Shown here: piece by piece, positions 23,124 to 31,480 of the stretch
Numbering within the stretch: position 1 is the stretch's first letter
Layout: each line of letters opens with the position of its first letter
NCBI GenBank assembly: GCA_000435055.1
Contig: FR879677.1
Coordinates: forward strand, 29,795-66,794
Origin: Clostridium sp. CAG:138
GTDB lineage: Bacteria > Bacillota > Clostridia > Christensenellales > CAG-138
DNA: 37,000 nucleotides
Direction: 5' to 3'
The notes under the pieces: generated by a model
The model's input: the letters and a program-made list of their open reading frames with translations, nothing else
The model's database searches: none
Told to the model about the DNA's origin: nothing
Translations under genes and position numbers: made by a program

Positions 23124-25013
23124 ATGAAAAAGCTGTTATCGGAAGCAGCAATTCGTGCAAAACGTATTTTTCTTGCAATCGCATCATTCTTCAGCACATT
23201 GTGGGCAAAGGTTCTTTCAACATTCCGAAAGAGCAAAAACGCTGAAGCAAAAACAACGTATTCACTCAACAACAAAAGCTCCGCGGGAGGAGCGGGCAAA
23301 CATGTTTCCGCCGCAGGAGGCAAGGTGCTTTCATTCTTTAAGAGACTGCCTGCTCTTGCAGTGAAATACAGGCTTGCAGTATCATGTATCATGGTCGTCA
23401 TAATCGGTGCAATCGTTATCGGCGTTGCGCTGGGCGGCAAATCTTCAAAAACTTTCAAGGGCGATCAGCAGGCTCTGCACTCGAGTGACAACCCGGCGGC
23501 GGTCACCCAATCCCCTCAGAACACCGAACCGGGATCCACCGATGACCCCGGTGCAGCGACGGAGCAGCCCGGCGAGACCGACCCGGCCGAAACCACGACA
23601 CCCCAGACAACGCATAACATCTATATCACTCCCGTGCCGATCGTTTCAATGCGTCCCGTTGACGAAACAAAGGATGTTGCGAAAGCAGGAGAACACAACG
23701 ATGTGATTCCGGATGTTCAGGAAAGGCTCATGATCCTTTGGTACATGGATCAGGATGAACCCACGGATTATTTCGGAAATATAACAAAAAATGCATTGCG
23801 CACATTCCAGCGCAGGAACGAACTTGAGGTCACGGGCAGGCTTGATCCCGCAACATACGAACTGCTTATGTCGAATGATGCAAAGGCATACCTCTGCATG
23901 ATCGGCGATTCGGGACAGGATGTTGTTGCTGTCAAGCAAAGACTTTACGAACTCGGCTATGTCGATACGGAGGACGGCGGGTTTGACGAAGCTATGGAAG
24001 CCGGCGTAAAGGAATTCCAGGCGGCAAACAATCTTTCCGTTGACGGAAAAGTCGGAAGAAACACAAAAGAAGCTCTTTATAACCCGGAATGTGTGCCGAA
24101 AGCGTTTAATATCGGTGATTCGGGCGACAACATCCTGCTCTATCAGAACAGGCTTCAAAAACTCGGTTATCTCACAACGGAGCCCGACGGCATCTACGGA
24201 ACCGATACTCAGATGGCGGTTCGCAGGTTCCAAGAGCAGAATTCGCTTATTGCGGACGGCTATCTCGGACCTATCACGAGGGATACGCTGATGAGCGATG
24301 ATGCAGTCGGCAATGCGCTCAGCTACTCCATGCACGGGTCGGATGTTAAAAATGTTCAGCAGAGACTGTATGAGCTTAACTATCTCCGCGCAAAGAATAT
24401 CAACAGCTACTACACAAGCCTTACCGAAAAAGCCGTGAAGCTTTTCCAAAAAAATAATGGACTTACCGTTGACGGCAAAGTCGGAAGGCACACCATGAAC
24501 GTTCTGTTTTCCGATGATGCGGTGCGCGCCTCCTCCCCGGTAACGGATGGCGGAACCGGCGGCGGCGGTGGCGGCGGCGGCGGAAGCAATCCTACGCCCA
24601 AGCCTTCCGATCCCGATCCGGATCCCGATCCCGGTGAAGGCGCAAGTGAGCGTATCGACAGGTTTATCCGCATTGCGCGGAGCAAACTCGGTTGTCGCTA
24701 CGTTCGCGGCGGAAAAGGGCCGAACGTGTTTGACTGCTCCGGTTTTGTATACTGGTGCATCAACAAGGCAGGCATTTCGCAGGGCTACATGACGAGTTAC
24801 ATGTGGCGCAGCTGCACCCGCTATCAGCGCAACAACAATATCAACAACGTCAAACGTGGAGATGTAATCGTTTATTACGGTCACGTTGCAATATGCAGCG
24901 GCAAGTGGACAATGATCGATGCATCGCAGTCCAACGGCAGGATCGTTGAACGCTCGTTCAATTCCAACTATTGGCACCGCAACTTCATCTGCTCATTCCG
25001 CATATTCAGATAA
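23124..25013 (+). CDS. NlpC/P60 endopeptidase with peptidoglycan-binding repeats
   Basis: A 629-residue cell-wall hydrolase that should cut peptide stems of peptidoglycan. A cytoplasmic N-terminus of about 80 residues is followed by one membrane segment (about 86-106), a Thr/Pro/Asp/Glu-rich linker to 190, and four PG_binding_1-type repeats between about 190 and 470 (recognisable by VKQRLYELGY, FQAANNLSVDGKVG and LQKLGYLT). A Gly9 run and a Pro-Asp-repeat linker follow. The catalytic NlpC/P60 domain covers about 511-629 with C538 (FDCSGF) and H587 (YYGHVAI). GGAAGGAGGCAGT is the ribosome site. Monocistronic, between its own promoter and terminator. Confidence 0.93.
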   Translation: MKKLLSEAAIRAKRIFLAIASFFSTLWAKVLSTFRKSKNAEAKTTYSLNNKSSAGGAGKHVSAAGGKVLSFFKRLPALAVKYRLAVSCIMVVIIGAIVIGVALGGKSSKTFKGDQQALHSSDNPAAVTQSPQNTEPGSTDDPGAATEQPGETDPAETTTPQTTHNIYITPVPIVSMRPVDETKDVAKAGEHNDVIPDVQERLMILWYMDQDEPTDYFGNITKNALRTFQRRNELEVTGRLDPATYELLMSNDAKAYLCMIGDSGQDVVAVKQRLYELGYVDTEDGGFDEAMEAGVKEFQAANNLSVDGKVGRNTKEALYNPECVPKAFNIGDSGDNILLYQNRLQKLGYLTTEPDGIYGTDTQMAVRRFQEQNSLIADGYLGPITRDTLMSDDAVGNALSYSMHGSDVKNVQQRLYELNYLRAKNINSYYTSLTEKAVKLFQKNNGLTVDGKVGRHTMNVLFSDDAVRASSPVTDGGTGGGGGGGGGSNPTPKPSDPDPDPDPGEGASERIDRFIRIARSKLGCRYVRGGKGPNVFDCSGFVYWCINKAGISQGYMTSYMWRSCTRYQRNNNINNVKRGDVIVYYGHVAICSGKWTMIDASQSNGRIVERSFNSNYWHRNFICSFRIFR

Positions 25014-25052
25014 TATCGGAAAAGCAGTCGAACAGAAAATTTAACTTCATAA

Positions 25053-25090
25053 GGCGGAGCGGTGAATGCATTGCTCCGCCGATTTCTTTT
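25053..25090 (+). terminator. Rho-independent terminator after the NlpC/P60 gene
   Basis: GGCGGAGC (25053-25060) and GCTCCGCC (25073-25080) form an 8-bp stem with a 12-base loop, followed by GATTTCTTTT. Confidence 0.85.
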
Positions 25091-25105
25091 GCGGCAAAAA
25101 AACAC

Positions 25106-25134
25106 TTGCAATTATCCTTCGAATGCTGCATAAT
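25106..25134 (+). promoter_or_regulatory. Sigma-A promoter for the divIC-ppx group
   Basis: TTGCAA (25106-25111), 17 bases, CATAAT (25129-25134). It starts the next transcript just after the terminator at 25053-25090, with about 105 bases of leader. Confidence 0.55.
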
Positions 25135-25245
25135 GAAAAGCGCAAAGAAACAACACAAAAAGGCATGAAGCAGCCGACGGTGCATAAAGGCAACGACATA
25201 TAAGTGCCGACGGCATATGCCGATGCAAAAAAGAACGGACAGCGA

Positions 25246-25684
25246 ATGACTATGAAAAAAGAAAGCAGACGCAATATTTCAAAAAAAACGGTTTATTTCG
25301 GCATTGTTTTCACAGCGGCGGGTTTTGCTTTGCTTGCTGTGCTTTTTGCGATGACGGGCAAACAAAACTCAACCATGAGCAGGCTTCGGGCGGAAAGGGA
25401 GGAACAGCAGCGCAAACTTCAGGAAGCCGAAATTCAGCAGGAGGGGTCAGGAAGCCGAAACTCAGCAGGAGGGGCTTGAAGAGCTGAATGCATACATTTC
25501 GAGCAGTGAATTCCTGATAAGATACATGCGCGAAACGCAAGGATATATGCTGGACGGAGATATAAGGTTTGATGTTGATGATCCGAATGCAATTATCACA
25601 ACATCGGTGCCGATTTCAAGCGCACCGGTCTCTGCCGACGCTTACGATACGCCGGAACCGGCGGAGCCGACAGCAGAACCCTGA
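25246..25684 (+). pseudogene. DivIC/FtsB-like septum protein, frameshifted in a duplication
   Basis: The first frame gives a basic N-terminus, a membrane segment (TVYFGIVFTAAGFALLAVLF) and a coiled coil, then stops at 25479 after 77 residues. The +1 frame continues it with LEELNAYISSSEFLIRYMRE and YMLDGDIRFD, which fits the C-terminal part of DivIC/FtsB division proteins, to a stop at 25684. The break lies in a 28-base tandem repeat (25420-25447 and 25448-25475, two differences). Removing one base in GGGGT at 25443-25447 would restore a 145-residue protein. It may be a true mutation, a slippage switch, programmed frameshifting or an assembly error. The start is 25246 or 25252; no good ribosome site is seen. 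It precedes ppx by 41 bases. Confidence 0.7.
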
Positions 25685-25725
25685 AGAGGCGCAATCTGCG
25701 AATACAACCTGCAAAGGAGTAAAAA

Positions 25726-26640
25726 ATGACGGATACCTACATAAAAAAAGACATTGTCGGTGGAGCGGATTCCGCTGCGGTTATTGATATAGGTTCAAAC
25801 TCAATCAGATATGCGGCGGGCAGGAACGGAAAAAAACTCGTAATAACAACGCGTCTCGGCTCAGGCCTTGCACAAACCGGGCGGCTTGATGAGGAACGAA
25901 TGGAAAAGAGCATTTCCGTAATTTCAGCTTTGGCATCGAATGCCCGTCATTCGGGATATATTCCTTTCGCCTATGCGACAAGTGCGGTCCGCGATGCATC
26001 GAACAAAGCTGAATTTGTAAACAGATTAAAGCAAAAATGCGGTATCACGGTCGATGTTTTAAGCGGAGAAAGAGAGGCACAGTATGCGTTTGAAGCGGCA
26101 TGTAATTCTTCCGACGGGTGCAGCGCACTCATTGATATCGGCGGCGCGTCAATGCAGATTGCGGAGGCAAAAAGTAAGGTGAGTTATCCGATAGGCTGCG
26201 TTCGCGGAAAAGATATTGCGCTGCAAAACAGCGGCAAAACGGACTGCGATGATGATTTTGAGACGCAGCGTACCGCAATAAACCAATATATGGATGAAAT
26301 TATCGGCACGCCGAACCGACGACTCGGAAAATGTGTGGGAATCGGCGGAACAATAACCACTCTTGCTGCTCTTTCACTCGGTATGCGTGAATATGACCGC
26401 GATGAAATTGAAAAGGCTGTTCTTAACAAGTCAGAGGTTGAACAGCTGATTGTAGGATTGAACTCAATGGGTGCGGAAAGAAAACTGAACCCGCTGCTCA
26501 GAGAAAGGCATGACATCATAATGTACGGGGCGGCTGTTCTGGCACATGCAATGGAACTGTTCGGGATTGAAGAGGTTCATGCCCGTGATTGCGACGGATT
26601 GGACGGGTACATGCAGTATGTGACGGAGCATTTGCTCTGA
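25726..26640 (+). CDS. Ppx/GppA family phosphatase
   Basis: A 304-residue member of the exopolyphosphatase/pppGpp phosphatase family (ASKHA fold), which hydrolyses polyphosphate or pppGpp. Family motifs are VIDIGSNSIRYAAG (phosphate-binding loop, about 19-32), YATSAVRDASN, LSGEREAQYAF and LIDIGGASMQIAE, followed by GIGGTITTLAAL. It lacks the extra C-terminal domains of E. coli Ppx, as is common in Clostridia. Which substrate is used cannot be told from sequence. The start follows AAAGGAGTAAAAA. It stands behind the broken divIC-like gene, a common neighbour in Clostridia. Confidence 0.88.
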   Translation: MTDTYIKKDIVGGADSAAVIDIGSNSIRYAAGRNGKKLVITTRLGSGLAQTGRLDEERMEKSISVISALASNARHSGYIPFAYATSAVRDASNKAEFVNRLKQKCGITVDVLSGEREAQYAFEAACNSSDGCSALIDIGGASMQIAEAKSKVSYPIGCVRGKDIALQNSGKTDCDDDFETQRTAINQYMDEIIGTPNRRLGKCVGIGGTITTLAALSLGMREYDRDEIEKAVLNKSEVEQLIVGLNSMGAERKLNPLLRERHDIIMYGAAVLAHAMELFGIEEVHARDCDGLDGYMQYVTEHLL

Positions 26641-26715
26641 CGGAAACTGCCGAAGGTTGTGCCGAAAAATAAGCGAAAACAGAAAAGAAAAGCATTGCTT
26701 GAGGAGGATTAAATA

Positions 26716-27306
26716 ATGAGGCTGATTATAGCGTCAAACAATAAAAATAAGATTCGCGAGATTAAAGAGATACTCGGCGACAGATTTGAAGAAATTGTTT
26801 CAATGAGGGAAGCGGGCATTGAACTCGATGTTGAAGAGGATGCGGATTCGTTCATCGGCAATGCACGCAAAAAGGCGGAGGAAACAGCGAAACTTTGCCC
26901 GCAGGATGCCGTGCTTGCGGATGATTCGGGGCTTTGTGTCGATGCTCTGAACGGCGCACCGGGAGTGTATTCGGCAAGATTCGCCGGGGAGGGGCATGAT
27001 GACGCCGCAAACAGGGCAAAGCTTTTTGTCGAACTTCGGGATGTTCCCGCCGAAAGAAGAACTGCGCATTTTGCATGTGCAATGGTGCTTGTGCGTCCGG
27101 GAGAGCCCAATATTGAGGTTGTCGGAAGGGTTGACGGCCGCATTCTGTTCGAAGAGCGCGGTGAAAACGGTTTCGGATATGATAATATGTTTTTGTATGA
27201 ACCGTTCGGCCTGAGTTTTGCGGAAATCGATGCCGAACGCAAGAACGGCGTCAGCCACAGGCGCAGAGCGTTGGAACTGGTGCTCGATGCGCTGAAAAAA
27301 CAGTAA
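26716..27306 (+). CDS. rdgB: XTP/dITP diphosphatase
   Basis: This Ham1-family enzyme removes XTP, ITP and their deoxy forms by releasing pyrophosphate, so keeping deaminated purines out of DNA and RNA. The 196-residue protein has the N-terminal ASNNKNKIREIKEIL, the active-site ADDSGLCVDALNGAPGVYSA and GFGYDNMF, and the C-terminal SHRRRAL. Length is standard. GAGGAGGATTAAATA precedes the ATG. The phosphoesterase gene follows 89 bases downstream, an order frequent in Firmicutes. Confidence 0.95.
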   Translation: MRLIIASNNKNKIREIKEILGDRFEEIVSMREAGIELDVEEDADSFIGNARKKAEETAKLCPQDAVLADDSGLCVDALNGAPGVYSARFAGEGHDDAANRAKLFVELRDVPAERRTAHFACAMVLVRPGEPNIEVVGRVDGRILFEERGENGFGYDNMFLYEPFGLSFAEIDAERKNGVSHRRRALELVLDALKKQ

Positions 27307-27395
27307 TCGTTTCAGCAGAAGATACAGGGTAAAAAACAAAGCAAAAAACAAATGCCTCCGCGGAATGCGGCGGACTCGGGGAGAGCGTACGAAAG

Positions 27396-27884
27396 ATGAA
27401 AGTTGCAGTTGTCAGCGATACACACGGCTGCCTGTCCATGCTTGACAGGTGCATTAAACTCGCAGGCCAGGTTGATGTGTGGTGTCATTTGGGGGATTTG
27501 ACTTCGGATGCCGAAGCGCTCATGAGCAGAACGAATGCGAAGGTTTATGCGGTGCGCGGGAATTGCGATTATTTCGGAGGTTCGGCGCAAAGATACGAGA
27601 GCGAAGCCGTTGTTGAGCTTGGCGGAGCAAGAATCCTGATGATGCACGGCCATACGCACGGAGTCAGCCCGTATTCGTATGACAAAGCTGCATACAGGGC
27701 GGAGGAACTGCATTGCTCCGTGCTGCTGTTCGGACACACGCATATTTCAATCGTGAACAATGACGGGAGAGTGCTTGCGGTGAATCCGGGCAGCCCGTCC
27801 TGTCCGCGCGGAGGCAGAAGTCCCTCGTTTGCTCTGCTCGAAATCGAGAACGGCGATGTGCGGGCGGAAATTATAACAATGTGA
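27396..27884 (+). CDS. YfcE/MJ0936-type metallophosphoesterase
   Basis: A small calcineurin-like phosphodiesterase of 162 residues. Metal-binding motifs are in the normal order: VVSDTHG near residue 6, HLGDL near 31, VRGNCD near 54, MMHGHTHG near 81 and LFGHTHI near 107; VNPGSPSCPRGG is also typical. Relatives hydrolyse model phosphodiesters, but the natural substrate is unknown. Ribosome site is weak (AGAGCGTACGAAAG). It ends the rdgB group; tandem terminators lie 120 bases beyond. Confidence 0.88.
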   Translation: MKVAVVSDTHGCLSMLDRCIKLAGQVDVWCHLGDLTSDAEALMSRTNAKVYAVRGNCDYFGGSAQRYESEAVVELGGARILMMHGHTHGVSPYSYDKAAYRAEELHCSVLLFGHTHISIVNNDGRVLAVNPGSPSCPRGGRSPSFALLEIENGDVRAEIITM

Positions 27885-28007
27885 AAATTTACGCCGAATT
27901 TATTTCGAGAAAACGAAAAAGGAAAAACATACCAAAATACTCGGAATTTAAGGAGGCGCGGTATTTTAAACTACAAACAGGACAAAAAATAAATATATTA
28001 TTGAACC

Positions 28008-28042
28008 CCGCAGAACGGCAAATGCCGATTTGCGGTTTTTTT
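28008..28042 (+). terminator. Rho-independent terminator after the phosphoesterase gene
   Basis: The 28 bases 28008-28035 fold as CCGCAGA...TTTGCGG with one mismatch, then CGGC/GCCG around AAAT, followed by TTTTTTT (28036-28042). The gap from 27885 contains an isolated AAGGAGG at about 27951 with no start codon behind it. Confidence 0.85.
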
Positions 28043-28052
28043 GTCTGAATTT

Positions 28053-28075
28053 CGGGCATTTGAAGCCCGTTTTTT
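28053..28075 (+). terminator. Second terminator in tandem
   Basis: CGGGC (28053-28057) and GCCCG (28065-28069) around ATTTGAA, followed by TTTTTT (28070-28075). It backs up the terminator directly upstream and separates the rdgB group from the redox block. Confidence 0.7.
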
Positions 28076-28162
28076 GCCGCAGCGGGCAAATTTTCGGGAA
28101 AAACACGCACGCGAACAAGCTCGAATTATAAAAAGTATAATATCGATATTTCTTTCGCCTGC

Positions 28163-28191
28163 TTGCAAAAAGCATGGTTGCGTGTTATAAT
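28163..28191 (+). promoter_or_regulatory. Sigma-A promoter for nfnAB
   Basis: TTGCAA (28163-28168), 17 bases, TATAAT (28186-28191). Transcription would begin near 28198 and leave a leader of about 104 bases. A 12-base perfect palindrome, AATATCGATATT (28139-28150), lies just upstream of the -35 and could be an operator. Confidence 0.75.
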
Positions 28192-28301
28192 CACAATTGG
28201 CATAGGCGAATGCAAAAAATGAAAGTATTTGCCGTTCGTGCCGATTTATATCGAAGTCATACAATGAATGAGTATAGATTCGAAAGGAGCAATCACAGTC
28301 A

Positions 28302-29156
28302 ATGTATAAGATTACGCTGAGAAAAGAACTCAATCCGACCGTCACCATGATGGAAATCGAAGCTCCCCTCGTGGCGAAAAAGGCAGAACCCGGTCAGTTC
28401 ATCATTCTGCGCGTCAACGAAGACGGCGAGAGAATCCCCCTGACCATTGCGGGTTATGACAGAGAAAAGGGCACAGTAAGAATCATTTTCCAGATTGTCG
28501 GTGCAACAACAACTCTGCTCAATGCAAAAAAAGAAGGCGAATACATTCAGGATTTCGTCGGTCCCCTTGGCGTTGCAACCCATATCGAAGGGCTGAAGCG
28601 TGTTTGCATCGTCGGCGGCGGCGTGGGCTGCGCAATCGCTCTGCCCATTGCACAGAAGCTGCACGAAATGGGCTGCGAGGTAACAAGCGTTATCGGTTTC
28701 CGCAGCAAGGATCTGCTGATTCTTGAAGATGAGTTCAAAGCTGCTTCCGACAGGCTCTTTGTTATGACAGACGACGGTTCTTACGGCAGGCACGGCAATG
28801 TTTGCGTACCTCTCAACGAAATGTTCGCAAACGGCGAAAAATTCGATGAAGTTATCACCATCGGCCCGTTGATCATGATGAAATTCGTTGTTGCAGCCGT
28901 CAAGCCCACGGGCATTCCCTGCACGGTTTCAATGAACCCGATAATGATCGACGGCACAGGCATGTGCGGCGGCTGCCGCCTCACCCTGCACAGGGACGGC
29001 GAGCGCATTACAAAGTTCGCATGTGTTGACGGCCCCGACTTCAACGGCTATGAAGTTGATTTTGACGAAGCAATGAGCAGAGGTGCGATGTATCGCGATT
29101 TCGAACGCCATGCGCTCGAAGAAACCTGCAATCTTCTCAACAAGGAGGTAAAATAA
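28302..29156 (+). CDS. nfnA: NADH-dependent ferredoxin:NADP+ oxidoreductase, small subunit
   Basis: NfnA binds FAD, NAD(H) and one [2Fe-2S] cluster, and with NfnB couples NADH plus reduced ferredoxin to formation of two NADPH by flavin-based bifurcation. The 284-residue protein has an FAD-binding part (RIPLTIAGYD), a nucleotide-binding IVGGGVGCAIALPIA and the cluster loop. D217, C222, C225 and C241 (DGTGMCGGC, FACVDGP) fit the known Asp/Cys3 ligation of NfnA, which sets it apart from PyrK-type proteins. AAAGGAG is 13 bases before the ATG. One base separates it from nfnB. Confidence 0.93.
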   Translation: MYKITLRKELNPTVTMMEIEAPLVAKKAEPGQFIILRVNEDGERIPLTIAGYDREKGTVRIIFQIVGATTTLLNAKKEGEYIQDFVGPLGVATHIEGLKRVCIVGGGVGCAIALPIAQKLHEMGCEVTSVIGFRSKDLLILEDEFKAASDRLFVMTDDGSYGRHGNVCVPLNEMFANGEKFDEVITIGPLIMMKFVVAAVKPTGIPCTVSMNPIMIDGTGMCGGCRLTLHRDGERITKFACVDGPDFNGYEVDFDEAMSRGAMYRDFERHALEETCNLLNKEVK

Positions 29157-29157
29157 T

Positions 29158-30573
29158 ATGCCTAACATGAGCCCCAAAAAGAACGAAATGCCCACCCAGG
29201 CACCCGAAGTACGCGCGCACAACTTCAACGAGGTTGCAACCGGCTATTCCGAAGAGACCGCGCTTGACGAGGCGCTCCGCTGTCTCAACTGCCCGAAGAT
29301 GCCCTGCGTCAGCGGCTGCCCGGTCAACATCCATATCCCCGAGTTTATCGCAAAGATTCGCGAGAACGATTTCGAGGGCGCATATCAGGTCATTCAGCAG
29401 ACCTCCTCTTTGCCCGCAGTCTGCGGCAGGGTATGTCCTCAGGAACTCCAGTGCGAAAGCAAGTGCGTTCGCGGCATCAAAGGCGAACCCGTCGGCATCG
29501 GCAGACTTGAACGCTTTGTTGCAGATTGGCATAACGCTCATTCCACCGAAGCTCCCAAAGCTGCGCCTTCCAACGGCCACCGCGTTGCAGTTGTAGGTTC
29601 CGGCCCCTCCGGCCTTACCTGCGCGGGCGACCTTGCCAAGAAGGGCTATAAAGTCACCGTTTACGAAGCTTTGCACACCGCAGGCGGTGTTCTTGTTTAC
29701 GGTATTCCCGAATTCCGTCTGCCCAAGGCAATTGTTCAGAAGGAAGTTGACAACCTGACCGCCATGGGCGTTGATATGGAAACCAACACCGTTATCGGCA
29801 AGACTCTCACCATTGACGAGCTGTTCGAACAGGGCTTTGAAGCTGTTTTTGTCGGTTCCGGTGCAGGCCTTCCCAACTTCATGAACATCCCCGGTGAGGC
29901 ATACAAAGGCGTTTACTCCGCAAACGAATTCCTGACCCGCAGCAACCTCATGAAGGCATACAAGGCTGATCCCGTGACCCCCATCATGAAGGGCGGAAAC
30001 GTTGCGGTCGTCGGCGGCGGCAATGTTGCAATGGATGCTGCAAGGACTGCGCTGCGCCTCGGTGCGGACAAGGTCTATATCGTTTATCGCCGCTCCCTTG
30101 AGGAACTTCCCGCTCGCCGTGAGGAAGTTGAACACGCAATGGAAGAGGGCATTGAATTCAAACTGCTCAACAATCCCGTTGAGATTCTCGGTTACAACAA
30201 CCCCGATGACAAGCGCGATCCCAAGAACGGTTTCGTCACCGGCATGAAGTGCATCCGCATGGAACTCGGCGAACCCGATGAAAAGGGCCGCCGCCGTCCC
30301 GTTCCCGTGCCCGGCAGCGAGTTTGTGCTTGATGTCAACACCGTTATCATCGCAATCGGCACCAGCCCCAACCCGCTCATCAAGTCCACCACCAAGGGCC
30401 TTGAGGTAAACAAAAAGGGCGGAATTGTTGTTGAAGAAGGAACAGGTCTCACAAGCCGCGAAGGCGTTTACGCCGGCGGTGATGCCGTTACCGGTGCCGC
30501 AACCGTTATTTCCGCAATGGGTGCGGGTAAGGCGGCTGCAAAGGCGATCGACGAGTATCTCAGCAATAAATAA
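29158..30573 (+). CDS. nfnB: NADH-dependent ferredoxin:NADP+ oxidoreductase, large subunit
   Basis: NfnB resembles the small subunit of glutamate synthase (GltD) and holds two [4Fe-4S] clusters, the bifurcating FAD and the NADP(H) site. The 471 residues contain the N-terminal cysteines (LNCPKMPCVSGCPVNIHI, then VCGRVCPQELQCESKCVRG), the FAD site VAVVGSGPSGLTCAGDLAKK (about residues 142-161) and the NADP site VAVVGGGNVAMDAARTALRL. No glutaminase-domain gene lies nearby and the nfnA neighbour is diagnostic, so Nfn is preferred over glutamate synthase. The ribosome site AAGGAGGTAAAATA lies inside the end of nfnA. CCC codons dominate for proline, as in ribosomal genes. Confidence 0.93.
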   Translation: MPNMSPKKNEMPTQAPEVRAHNFNEVATGYSEETALDEALRCLNCPKMPCVSGCPVNIHIPEFIAKIRENDFEGAYQVIQQTSSLPAVCGRVCPQELQCESKCVRGIKGEPVGIGRLERFVADWHNAHSTEAPKAAPSNGHRVAVVGSGPSGLTCAGDLAKKGYKVTVYEALHTAGGVLVYGIPEFRLPKAIVQKEVDNLTAMGVDMETNTVIGKTLTIDELFEQGFEAVFVGSGAGLPNFMNIPGEAYKGVYSANEFLTRSNLMKAYKADPVTPIMKGGNVAVVGGGNVAMDAARTALRLGADKVYIVYRRSLEELPARREEVEHAMEEGIEFKLLNNPVEILGYNNPDDKRDPKNGFVTGMKCIRMELGEPDEKGRRRPVPVPGSEFVLDVNTVIIAIGTSPNPLIKSTTKGLEVNKKGGIVVEEGTGLTSREGVYAGGDAVTGAATVISAMGAGKAAAKAIDEYLSNK

Positions 30574-30638
30574 TCGATTTAAAGCCGCTGTTTCGGCATA
30601 AAAACCGAAATTCGGCAATGAAAAAGATACTTGGCACA

Positions 30639-30663
30639 GTATCAATTTGATACCGTATCAAAT
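30639..30663 (+). promoter_or_regulatory. Operator-like palindrome with three half-sites
   Basis: ATTTGATAC (30645-30653), one C, GTATCAAAT (30655-30663): a perfect 19-base palindrome. A further GTATCAA at 30639-30645 makes a second, overlapping palindrome, GTATCAA-T-TTGATAC (30639-30653). Such a string of alternating half-sites is typical for a dimeric regulator. The motif is not one I can assign; it is not the Rex consensus. It lies 66 bases after nfnB and about 340 before hydC. Confidence 0.5.
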
Positions 30664-30848
30664 ACGCTCCGCTGTCCGAAATACGGCGGCGGAGCGCGGA
30701 AAAACAAAACCGAACAAAAACAATTTGCAGATTAAATCTCTGCCGACCGAAAAGCTTTGCGCGCGCATCATGCGTGCGGCATCGGTTCGGCTCGGGAGAC
30801 CTGCAGGGACTTTCCGGGCTTTTGTTTTTCAAAGGGATTTAAAAACAA

Positions 30849-30948
30849 ATTTGTTTCAAAACAAAATCGGCAGTTTCCGGAGTTCGGAGAACACTCAGCC
30901 GCTGATGCGGCTCCCCGATTTGTTTCAAAACAAAATCGGCAGTTTCCG
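30849..30948 (+). repeat. Duplicated 31-base palindromic repeat around a hairpin
   Basis: The same 31 bases occur at 30849-30879 and 30918-30948 (starting ATTTGTTTCAAAACAAAATC). Each copy can fold (TTGTTT with AAACAA; the second copy also CCGATTTG with CAAAATCGG, one bulge). Between them AGCCGC-TGAT-GCGGCT forms a perfect stem. Perfect identity of copies in a gap suggests a mobile or recently duplicated repeat unit. Confidence 0.75.
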
Positions 30949-31002
30949 AAATTACGAGGAAACAACGATTTCAAAATATCTATTTTAATAAGGAGACGGA
31001 AC

Positions 31003-31479
31003 ATGAACAAAGAGTTCGATTACAACGTGCTCGATGAAATTCTGAAAGAACACAATTACGATGAATCCCACACCGTTACCATTCTTCAGGAAGTTCAGGC
31101 ACACTACAGCTACCTGCCCAAGGAAGCTTTCCCTTATCTTGCGGAAAAGCTCGGCGTACCCGAGGCAAAGATTTACGGCGTTGCAACATTCTATGAGAAT
31201 TTCTCCCTTGAACCCAAGGGCACGAATATCATTCGCTGCTGCGACGGCACGGCCTGCCACGTTCGCCATTCCACCGAAGTTCTTGACTATCTGCGCAAGG
31301 AACTCGGCCTTTCCGCAACGAAGAGAACAACGGATGACCTTAAATTCACCGTTGAAACAGTTTCATGTCTCGGCGCATGCGGTCTTGCACCGGTCATCAC
31401 CGTAAACGGCAAAGTCTATTCCCAGATGACAAAGGAAAAGGCAGCCGAAGTCCTTAAGGAACTCAGGGAGGAGAATTAA
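31003..31479 (+). CDS. hydC: Bifurcating hydrogenase subunit HydC (NuoE-like)
   Basis: A 158-residue thioredoxin-like [2Fe-2S] protein related to NuoE. Ligands are C80 and C85 (RCCDGTACH) and C122 and C126 (VSCLGACGLAPV). It passes electrons between the NADH-oxidising HydB and the rest of the complex. The segment YLPKEAFPYLAEKLGVPEAK is family-typical. The start at 31003 follows AAGGAGACGGAAC; the frame is open upstream only across the repeat region. HydB starts two bases after its stop. CCC-rich codon use points to high expression. Confidence 0.93.
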   Translation: MNKEFDYNVLDEILKEHNYDESHTVTILQEVQAHYSYLPKEAFPYLAEKLGVPEAKIYGVATFYENFSLEPKGTNIIRCCDGTACHVRHSTEVLDYLRKELGLSATKRTTDDLKFTVETVSCLGACGLAPVITVNGKVYSQMTKEKAAEVLKELREEN

Positions 31480-31480
31480 C

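Larger units (their letters stand above)
30574..31002 (+). promoter_or_regulatory. Regulatory-looking gap between nfnB and hydC
   Basis: No gene is supported here. Three features stand out: half-sites GTATCAA, TTGATAC and GTATCAA at 30639-30663; a hairpin CGCTCCGC (30665-30672)/GCGGAGCG (30689-30696) without a T run; and a duplicated 31-base palindromic repeat at 30849-30948. No convincing sigma-A promoter was found for hydC, which may be read through from nfnAB or use a regulated promoter. Confidence 0.5.

Noticed and set aside
27945..28000. AAGGAGG ribosome-site-like sequence after the phosphoesterase gene
   Set aside because: No start codon at a usable distance and only a nine-codon frame follows; probably chance or a decayed gene.
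29158..30573. Glutamate synthase small subunit (GltD)
   Set aside because: Sequence similarity is expected for NfnB; the adjacent nfnA with its Asp/Cys3 cluster site and the lack of a gltB gene favour Nfn.
30849..30879. Rex redox-repressor sites in the TTGTTT-CA-AAACAA repeats before hydC
   Set aside because: Too short and without the TTAA core of TTGTTAA-N4-TTAACAA; the identity extends over 31 bases, which fits a duplicated repeat better.
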